DNA of 6,743 nt from Ruminococcus sp. UBA7014. GTDB taxonomy: Bacteria > Bacillota > Clostridia > Oscillospirales > Ruminococcaceae. The stretch lies in the NCBI GenBank assembly GCA_002449575.1, contig DJXC01000205.1, positions 1 through 6,743 on the forward strand, in the 5' to 3' direction. Numbering within the stretch: the first letter of the stretch is position 1; the number at the start of each line of letters is the position of its first letter. Of this stretch, positions 1 through 5,309 are shown in pieces. The notes under the pieces were generated by a model. That model was not told where the DNA came from and searched no databases. It saw only the letters and a list, made by a program, of their open reading frames with translations. The position numbers and the translations under genes are program-made.

Positions 1-2265
1 ACAACCACAACAACGATTAATCCCGGCGGCGGTGATGGCGGTGCGTTCGTCAGCTTAGGTGATACCGGCGGTAACGAAATCGCTACCAAAGGTTATACAA
101 CTGGTGGTACTTATTTGGGTATTGGTATTCCGACTCATGATTACACCATGTCTTCAGGCGGTAGAAATGTCATTGATGCACCGTTCTATGTAAATGGTAA
201 TCTTGACCCGGTCGGAACTGAATTCTGGGTTCATTTTACAAAGCCGGACGACTTTATGGTAGTGATGGGTAACCTGAATGTCATAAATGATTACTCTATG
301 CAGGTTTCCTTTGCTGGCTATGATGCAACAGGCGAAACTTATGAAAGTACACCTTATATCTATGTAGATAAAAAATTTACAGTAACTGTTGGTAATAATA
401 ATAAAGGTTCAATTGATAAAATCGGTGACAGCACACATGCTGTGAATCTGTACTGCGGTTCTGTCAATATGACTACAAATGCCTCCAGTGAAAGTATCTA
501 TGGTGATATTTATCTGATGGATGAGGACGAAACTTCTGTGCTGAATGCAAGCGGCAGCGCATCCCGGCTTTATAAATGGACAAAAGGTGCGCTTCACCGT
601 GCAGAAGGTTATGATACACAGTATGGTAATCTTTATTCTATGGGTTCTGTAAATGTAACCGGTGCAGGAATCACAATTGACGGTGATATGCAGATTAAAG
701 GTGACCTGACTGTAAATGGACCGCTGACTGTGACAGGCAATCTGGTAGTAGAAGGTACACTTACAGTGAATAGTAATATTAACTGCACAGGTACAGTCTA
801 TGCTGGTACAATTGCAGACGGCAGCGGCACAATTACCGCTCCGAGCATTAATGCTGTCAAGCAGAGTGGTACTGCATATACAGAAATAGCAGCAGCAGAT
901 GCACCGCTGATTGCAGCAAGAACTACTGCTACAAATGAGTATTATGACCTTTCAGGCACAAACGTGTATAACAGAGAGGTATATCCGGCAAACTATACAA
1001 AAGCCTATCTGAATACAAACAAGCTTGACCAGCCTGCACCTGCTAACTATACAGGCACATACGGCTATCCGGACAGCATTACCAGCCTTGCAACCAGTCT
1101 TTTTAATGCAGGCGAATATCAGGTTTCTGTTTACAGTACTGACTTCAAAAATGCCGCTCCCGGAAAAGGTACGCAGTCATTAAGATATGCAGCAGCAGGA
1201 GCTAGTTCAACACCTGCAAATATGGTATACTATACTGCTCCCGGCAGTGATGAAGGTCTGCCTACTGCAAATCTCAACGGAATTTGGGGAGGAGAAATCC
1301 ATTATCAGGTTGCTTACACAAAACATACTGTTTCGGGGGGGACAGACACAAAGGAATATGAATATAATAAAATGTTTGTTCTTCCTGAAAGCGGTGCAGC
1401 AGCTTATCCGGATTATGCTTCTTATTTTGCAGCAAATAATACAGAATTTAATGAAATCTTCTCTCATGCAGGCGCACCGGCTACCCCCTATAAAAATGCA
1501 AACCTGCTGAAACCAAGCGGCGCAAATTATTATCATGTTACAACAGACTGCGTTCTGAACGGTTATTTTGGTGATAATATTTACCTTGACGGTGCAGGTG
1601 GCGCAATGACTGTAATTCTGGATAATGTAAGTCTTAACATTGACAAATCTATCATTGTAAATGATGCGAATCAGGTAACTATCTTTGTTGTAAACCAGGT
1701 GACTGTTGACCAGAGAGGCGGCATTCTTACAACAGATTATCTTGACCTCCTGCTTGGTACAGGCGGCTGGAATCTGAATGACAATAGTCTGGGACAGAGA
1801 GCATTGCAAAATATGGCTGGCGATGTTACAATTGAACAGGTACAGTCAATTGGTGACCCGAAATATCCGAATGTGCTTATCTATTCTGACAGCAGCAGTA
1901 CTCTGAAACCCATGAATAATACTTTGGTCACTGCTATGGTCAGAGCTCCGGAACTGATTTATGAAGGTCAGCAGGCTTCTGTTGCCAACAAGACAGTGAA
2001 CTATCAGCTGCCGACAGGCAATGTTGTAAAATATGGCAGCGGATGTGATATTTCTGAAGATAATGGTCATATCGGTCTGATTGGTCAGCTGATTGCCGGA
2101 AAAATCAAGCTTTCCAGTGACGGTAAGTGGGGTATGCTGTATATCACAGACCCGGCTTCTTCCGGTATCCATCCTGGCTCACATTCAAGCTCTACTACAA
2201 CAACAGTTACAACTACAACCCCCGGTTCTTCTTCTTACAGAAATCTGTTCTCGAATGTTTATTAA
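1..2265 (+). CDS. Large Thr-flanked, beta-rich secreted or pilus-associated protein, 5'-truncated
   Basis: The frame is open from base 1, so the true start lies upstream; 754 residues are visible. The fragment opens with TTTTTINPGGGDGG and ends with a second Thr tract (visible residues 732-740) followed by PGSSS and a short tail. Between them it is rich in Gly, Asn, Thr and Tyr and poor in Lys and Arg, as in extracellular proteins. Residues 215-269 form a run of hexapeptide repeats (listed separately), and residues about 511-571 are another strand-rich, Asn/Asp/Val-rich stretch. Four cysteines (152, 262, 517, 682) could form disulfides. No membrane segment, sortase signal or enzyme motif is visible. 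It ends in a double TAA, and a TAAGGAGG ribosome binding site for the next prepilin starts in the second TAA, so it is probably co-transcribed with the prepilins. I infer a pilus-associated structural protein, adhesin or oversized minor pilin. Whether it begins with a prepilin leader cannot be seen, and the family is not recognised with certainty. Confidence 0.85.
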   Translation, partial: TTTTTINPGGGDGGAFVSLGDTGGNEIATKGYTTGGTYLGIGIPTHDYTMSSGGRNVIDAPFYVNGNLDPVGTEFWVHFTKPDDFMVVMGNLNVINDYSMQVSFAGYDATGETYESTPYIYVDKKFTVTVGNNNKGSIDKIGDSTHAVNLYCGSVNMTTNASSESIYGDIYLMDEDETSVLNASGSASRLYKWTKGALHRAEGYDTQYGNLYSMGSVNVTGAGITIDGDMQIKGDLTVNGPLTVTGNLVVEGTLTVNSNINCTGTVYAGTIADGSGTITAPSINAVKQSGTAYTEIAAADAPLIAARTTATNEYYDLSGTNVYNREVYPANYTKAYLNTNKLDQPAPANYTGTYGYPDSITSLATSLFNAGEYQVSVYSTDFKNAAPGKGTQSLRYAAAGASSTPANMVYYTAPGSDEGLPTANLNGIWGGEIHYQVAYTKHTVSGGTDTKEYEYNKMFVLPESGAAAYPDYASYFAANNTEFNEIFSHAGAPATPYKNANLLKPSGANYYHVTTDCVLNGYFGDNIYLDGAGGAMTVILDNVSLNIDKSIIVNDANQVTIFVVNQVTVDQRGGILTTDYLDLLLGTGGWNLNDNSLGQRALQNMAGDVTIEQVQSIGDPKYPNVLIYSDSSSTLKPMNNTLVTAMVRAPELIYEGQQASVANKTVNYQLPTGNVVKYGSGCDISEDNGHIGLIGQLIAGKIKLSSDGKWGMLYITDPASSGIHPGSHSSSTTTTVTTTTPGSSSYRNLFSNVY
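643..807 (+). repeat. Hexapeptide (18-bp period) protein repeat inside the large beta-rich protein
   Basis: Nine consecutive six-residue units follow the pattern G-x-hydrophobic-x-hydrophobic-x: GSVNVT, GAGITI, one extra Asp, then GDMQIK, GDLTVN, GPLTVT, GNLVVE, GTLTVN, SNINCT, GTVYAG. The last seven units (682-807) are in perfect register. Alternating hydrophobic positions after a Gly turn are typical of beta-helix or beta-solenoid folds such as bactofilin-like or hexapeptide-repeat domains. The fold assignment is inference; the periodicity is directly visible. Confidence 0.8.
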
Positions 2266-2283
2266 TAAGGAGGCGTTTCTCAC

Positions 2284-2688
2284 ATGAAAAAATTATTTTC
2301 CCGGAAATGCCCGAAAAAAGTTAAGGGCATGACCCTCATTGAAGTACTCGTCGCAATGCTGATTTTCGGCATTGCGGGTACATTGATGGTGAAAATTGGT
2401 ACAGTTGCCAAAGCACAGCTGATGAATTCCAATCACCTCAATAACAAAACACAGGCAGAATCAGTAATCGGAAGTGCGCAGAACCTCACAGGACTGACAC
2501 AGATGAGTACTGCAACCAGCCAAAGCACCAACGAAACAGCAGTTACATTCAATATCGGCACTTATGGTTCAGTCACAGCAAAAAGATATGATACCTTAGC
2601 CGCAGATAAAGACGCTGCCAGCAAAGGTGTAAATTGTGACACTGGTCTGGCTGATGATGAAAGTCTCCAGTTCTATATTATGGATTAA
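2284..2688 (+). CDS. Small minor-type prepilin (PilV/GspI-like), 134 aa
   Basis: This is a type IV prepilin: a membrane-inserted precursor cleaved by prepilin peptidase and incorporated into the pilus or its initiating complex. The leader is 15 residues long and very basic (seven Lys/Arg), ending VKG before MTLIEVLVAM. Cleavage is therefore expected after Gly15, with Met at +1 and the conserved Glu at +5 (Glu20). The hydrophobic helix runs over about residues 16-38, followed by a short polar Asn/Thr/Ser-rich globular part. The mature protein would be about 119 residues. The MTLIEVLVA start resembles PilV/GspI-type minor pilins, but the C-terminal part is not recognisable to me. The ATG follows a TAAGGAGG site (2266-2273) at 10-nt spacing, only 18 nt after the stop of the upstream gene, consistent with an operon. 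It is probably a minor rather than a major pilin, given its position between two larger partners. This sub-assignment is inference. Confidence 0.9.
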   Translation: MKKLFSRKCPKKVKGMTLIEVLVAMLIFGIAGTLMVKIGTVAKAQLMNSNHLNNKTQAESVIGSAQNLTGLTQMSTATSQSTNETAVTFNIGTYGSVTAKRYDTLAADKDAASKGVNCDTGLADDESLQFYIMD

Positions 2689-2705
2689 GGACAGGAGGAA
2701 CAGTC

Positions 2706-3692
2706 ATGAAAAAAACTACTGTAAAAGGTTTTACTTTGATTGAACTGATTGTGGTAATAGCGATTTTTGGAATTATCTTGTTCGGCGCAATGAACCTGAT
2801 GAGACCAATTTCCAAAACTATGATTCAGTCAGAAACCTATGAAAATTCCAATGCAGCAATTCAGGCAGTGGCAACCTGTCTGGAAAATGAGCTGACAGGT
2901 GTGGAATTTCTGGATGCTTATAATTATATCCCGACAGATATGGAACAGGCTGCAAAAGATTTTGCGGAACATTATTATGAAGGCATTCTGAAAAGCGGCA
3001 GCGGTGACGGAAATCCTGCTTCTCCTGCTGTAAAATATGGAAGCGGTAAAGTACATGTGATGGTGATTGACAATACTCCCGACCCGACAACAGGAATTGT
3101 CAATAGTGTTATCAAAAAGTATGTTTATAATACTTCTGCTACAGATGGCTTTAAGCCCGGAAGCATTAATTTAACACATGATACCAGTGCAGATGTAGAA
3201 AGCGCACTTAACAAGGCATATTATGACAATTTCAATTTTCAGATTAAGCTTGGCAACTGGGACGAGACTACATTTGCACTCACACCTTTGACAGATACTA
3301 CTTTTAAAGACAGTCTCAGACCCGGAGAAACGTCATTTACTGTTAAATCCAGCACAAACAAGATGGTAAATGGAAAAACTTATACTTATCTGACACATGT
3401 TTCCATGGCAATGGCAAATATCAATAAGCATAATCTTTCTGATTTGAATTATTATGTAATTGATGATAACGATACTGGTACAGACCCGCTGAATACAGGC
3501 GACAATGTGCGTTCTATCGTGCAGATAGCAGCAAATTCCACACCTTATTCAGCAGCTTCTCCGCTTGGACGGAAGAACGGCAAACTTTCAGAATTTGTCA
3601 GAATTCCTCCTGTACCATTTGTTCCCAGCACAGATGTACTGGACAGTTATACTTTTGTTTATAGCTATGGTTCTGAAATCAATACAAACTGA
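2706..3692 (+). CDS. Large minor-type prepilin (PilW/GspJ-like), 328 aa
   Basis: The protein begins with an 8-residue leader ending VKG, then FTLIELIVVIAIFGI. This is a canonical prepilin cleavage and methylation site: Gly8 at -1, Phe9 at +1, Glu13 at +5, and a hydrophobic helix to about residue 31. The remaining ~290 residues form a large polar domain rich in Asn, Asp, Thr and Tyr, with a single Cys near residue 53. At 328 aa it is about twice the length of a typical major pilin, and it follows a PilV-like prepilin, so a PilW/GspJ-like minor pilin that helps start or cap the fibre is likely. The ATG is preceded by AGGAGGA (2693-2699) at 6-nt spacing and lies 17 nt after the previous stop, so the two prepilins are surely co-transcribed. 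A strong stem-loop terminator starts about 20 nt after the stop, making this the last gene of the operon. No family-specific motif beyond the N-terminus is recognised. Confidence 0.92.
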   Translation: MKKTTVKGFTLIELIVVIAIFGIILFGAMNLMRPISKTMIQSETYENSNAAIQAVATCLENELTGVEFLDAYNYIPTDMEQAAKDFAEHYYEGILKSGSGDGNPASPAVKYGSGKVHVMVIDNTPDPTTGIVNSVIKKYVYNTSATDGFKPGSINLTHDTSADVESALNKAYYDNFNFQIKLGNWDETTFALTPLTDTTFKDSLRPGETSFTVKSSTNKMVNGKTYTYLTHVSMAMANINKHNLSDLNYYVIDDNDTGTDPLNTGDNVRSIVQIAANSTPYSAASPLGRKNGKLSEFVRIPPVPFVPSTDVLDSYTFVYSYGSEINTN

Positions 3693-3706
3693 TTTCACTT
3701 ACAGGT

Positions 3707-3751
3707 AAAAAAACGGCAGTCGGAAGATTGCAATCCGGCTGCCGGTTTTTT
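3707..3751. terminator. Bidirectional intrinsic terminator between converging prepilin and pilD genes
   Basis: An 11-bp stem pairs 3714-3724 (CGGCAGTCGGA) with 3734-3744 (TCCGGCTGCCG) with one G-U pair and a 9-nt loop. It is flanked by seven A (3707-3713) on the left and six T (3746-3751) on the right. It therefore reads as stem plus U-run on either strand. It lies 21 nt after the prepilin stop and 15 nt after the stop of the minus-strand peptidase gene, so it can end both transcripts. Confidence 0.9.
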
Positions 3752-3759
3752 GAATTTAT

Positions 3760-4650
3760 TTAAGCAAATGCTTGTGTGGGGTCGTAAGTAATCCATGCAA
3801 TATACCAGTCAAGAATCTGTTCTCCGAACAGCGTTCCCAGAAACAGCCCCATTGCAAGGTAAGGACCAAATGCAAATTTGGATTCACCGTTGATTCTTTT
3901 CAGAATCAGACCGCAGACGGCAGCAAGACAGATGCCGAAAAATGCAGAAACAACAGTCGCTTTCCAGCCGATAAGCAGTCCGCCGGCAGCCATCAGAATG
4001 GTGTCGCCCAGTTCAATCGCACGGAAGCTTTCCTCAAACTTTTTCTTAATAATCGGCTTGCTGATTTCTCCAATCAGGAAAAACGGCAGCCCGATACAGA
4101 CCAGACCAATCAGATGTGAAGCAAGAGAAAGATTGCCTGCTGTCACAAATTCCGGAAGTTGCCGGAATGTATCTTCCGCACATAAATTGATGACAGAAAG
4201 TACAATGTCCGGAACAGCCAGCAGTGCAATGAAAAACAGGATTCTTAAATCCATTTCCTGCGTGTCCCAGTCAATAAAAGCAATGCATATCAGCGCAGAA
4301 AAAAAGAAACAATATAATATCGTCTGAAGACTGAAATCCAGTACACTGAAGGCGATTAAATAAATAATACAGTTCAGGGATTCTACAATTGGATAGCGTT
4401 TGGAAATCGGCTCACCACAGCTGCGGCATTTTCCTTTCAGCATCAGCCAGCCAAGTACCGGAATGTTATCCCGCCACAAAATCGGCGTGCCGCATGTCAT
4501 GCAGTGTGAAGACCGCTTGACAAGTGATTCGTCCTTCGGCAGACGAAAAATAACAACATTCAGAAAACTGCCGATACATAACCCATAGAAAGATACGATG
4601 AGGTAAAACATAATGTAAAACGGCAGCTCCATAAATTCATTGTGAAGCAT
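3760..4650 (-). CDS. pilD: Bifunctional prepilin peptidase / N-methyltransferase (type 4 prepilin peptidase, A24 family)
   Basis: This polytopic membrane aspartyl protease cleaves the prepilin leader after Gly and N-methylates the new N-terminus. The 296-residue product has the full family architecture. It starts with a membrane helix and GLCIGSFLNVVIFRLP (23-38), the signature of the N-terminal domain. Next come two zinc-type pairs, Cys50/Cys53 and Cys75/Cys78, around DNIPVLGWLMLKGK, then ISKRYPIVE (82-90). The remainder has about six membrane helices. The catalytic aspartates are best placed at Asp134 (QEMD, aligned with the usual LPD) and Asp216 (ELGD, aligned with GxGD), with a conserved FGPYLAMG block (261-268). 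The Pro before the first Asp and the first Gly of GxGD are replaced, which is atypical. The start at 4650 is chosen because AAGGAGG lies 9 nt upstream; the frame could extend to 4794, but the added 48 residues would run through the promoter and the neighbouring gene. It is transcribed divergently from the MshEN-domain/pilB genes and converges on the prepilins it would process. Confidence 0.94.
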   Translation of the reverse strand: MLHNEFMELPFYIMFYLIVSFYGLCIGSFLNVVIFRLPKDESLVKRSSHCMTCGTPILWRDNIPVLGWLMLKGKCRSCGEPISKRYPIVESLNCIIYLIAFSVLDFSLQTILYCFFFSALICIAFIDWDTQEMDLRILFFIALLAVPDIVLSVINLCAEDTFRQLPEFVTAGNLSLASHLIGLVCIGLPFFLIGEISKPIIKKKFEESFRAIELGDTILMAAGGLLIGWKATVVSAFFGICLAAVCGLILKRINGESKFAFGPYLAMGLFLGTLFGEQILDWYIAWITYDPTQAFA

Positions 4651-4659
4651 TGTGTATGT

Positions 4660-4666
4660 CCTCCTT
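4660..4666 (-). promoter_or_regulatory. Ribosome binding site deciding the pilD start
   Basis: On the minus strand this reads AAGGAGG, 9 nt before the ATG at 4650-4648. It is a near-perfect Shine-Dalgarno sequence and favours this ATG over the in-frame extension reaching 4794. Confidence 0.88.
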
Positions 4667-4675
4667 AGAAAATCG

Positions 4676-4691
4676 ATAATATATATATTAT
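4676..4691. repeat. Perfect 16-bp AT palindrome in the divergent intergenic region
   Basis: ATAATATATATATTAT is identical to its reverse complement. It overlaps most of the -10 box of the minus-strand pilD promoter and the expected transcription start. It may be an operator-like dyad or simply AT-rich, easily melted promoter DNA; the sequence alone cannot tell these apart. Confidence 0.5.
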
Positions 4692-4715
4692 AGCATAAAC
4701 TGACAGGTTTTACAA
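4687..4715 (-). promoter_or_regulatory. Predicted sigma-A type promoter for pilD
   Basis: Read on the minus strand: -35 TTGTAA (4715-4710), a 17-nt spacer, then -10 TATAAT (4692-4687) preceded by TGC, an extended -10. The spacing and the perfect -10 make this the clearest promoter in the window. The predicted start is near 4680, giving a leader of about 30 nt before the ATG. Confidence 0.72.
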
Positions 4716-4734
4716 GTATAAAATGAAATTTGAA

Positions 4735-4740
4735 AGGGGA
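4735..4740 (+). promoter_or_regulatory. Ribosome binding site deciding the MshEN-like gene start
   Basis: AGGGGA sits 4 nt before the ATG at 4745. It lies inside the extra five codons that a TTG start at 4730 would add, so ATG 4745 is the better start. The spacing is short and the match weaker than at the other genes here, suggesting lower translation. Confidence 0.6.
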
Positions 4741-4744
4741 AGCA

Positions 4745-5245
4745 ATGAAAAATTTTAATACGGCTGATTTTCTGACAGAACACCAGCTTATCACTCCGGA
4801 ACAGCGTGTAAAAATTCTTTCTGAACTTGAAAAGCCTGAACATGCCGGAATGTTTTTTCTGGAATGTGCGGTCAGTCTGGGATTTGTTCCGGAAATCGAG
4901 ACTATTAAGAAAATTTCTGCTGAATTGAAAATCCCTTATATTAATCTGAAAAATCTTGATATTGATGAAGATGCTGTAAAACTGATTGCAGAAGAAACAG
5001 CAAGAAACTATCAGCTTCTTGCAATGGTGAAATCTGATAAGCTGGGACTTTTCGTGGTGACATCCAATCCGGACGTTCTGCCGTTTCTGGATAATATCAG
5101 AATGCAGACAGGATTTGCAGTTCTTCCCTGTTTTACTCATATTACCTGTATGCAATGGGCTTTGGATGAAGTATATCTCCGTGATATGCAGTATTTTAAA
5201 CCTGTGATATTCTCCGAACCTGTTGTATATATTCCTGATGAGTGA
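4745..5245 (+). CDS. Stand-alone MshEN (GspE N-terminal)-like domain protein, degenerate paralog of the PilB N-terminus
   Basis: The 166-residue product aligns along nearly its whole length with residues 1-150 of the adjacent PilB. There is no gap over the first ~95 positions and one inserted residue afterwards; by hand count about 40 of the first 90 positions are identical. Shared landmarks include LIT-EQ (15-20), LGF (45-47), PYINL (64-68), DIDEDAV (72-78) and IRMQTG (118-123). It has no ATPase domain, Walker motifs or membrane segment, so it is predicted to be cytoplasmic. The MshEN domain family binds cyclic di-GMP through two RLG-type motifs. Here both are lost: N-T-A replaces R-I-G at 5-7, and F-F-L replaces R-F-G at 37-39. 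The last ~20 residues are unrelated to PilB. The gene is divergent from pilD and 64 nt upstream of pilB in the same direction, so it is probably co-transcribed with pilB. I infer a regulator, decoy or structural partner of the ATPase. A duplication remnant that is still translated is the alternative. Confidence 0.85.
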   Translation: MKNFNTADFLTEHQLITPEQRVKILSELEKPEHAGMFFLECAVSLGFVPEIETIKKISAELKIPYINLKNLDIDEDAVKLIAEETARNYQLLAMVKSDKLGLFVVTSNPDVLPFLDNIRMQTGFAVLPCFTHITCMQWALDEVYLRDMQYFKPVIFSEPVVYIPDE

Positions 5246-5309
5246 AACTGCTTTATTTAAAATAACATATTTTTAAAACATAAAATCAAATTGATGGAGG
5301 TAATTTTTC

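Noticed and set aside
115..117. TTG codon as the start of the large protein
   Set aside because: The frame is open and protein-like (Thr/Gly-rich) back to base 1, and no ribosome binding site precedes 115, so the gene is truncated by the window edge.
1207..1809. 200-aa open frame on the minus strand inside the large beta-rich gene
   Set aside because: It is fully antisense to a gene with clear coding signal; its product is Cys/Ile-rich with no recognisable domain, as expected of a shadow frame.
2127..2324. Short plus-strand open frame overlapping the end of the large gene and the prepilin start
   Set aside because: It lies in another frame across two well-supported genes and has no start signal or recognisable product.
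3878..4327. 149-aa open frame on the plus strand opposite pilD
   Set aside because: It is the complement of conserved prepilin peptidase sequence, including the catalytic region, and shows no domain of its own.
4651..4794. N-terminal extension of the prepilin peptidase to 4794
   Set aside because: The 48 extra residues would run through the predicted promoter and overlap the divergent gene; AAGGAGG before ATG 4650 gives the usual family N-terminus.
5256..5277. Inverted repeat TTTAAAA / TTTTAAA between the MshEN-like gene and pilB
   Set aside because: The stem is only A-T pairs without a GC core, so it is unlikely to be a terminator; it fits AT-rich intergenic DNA.
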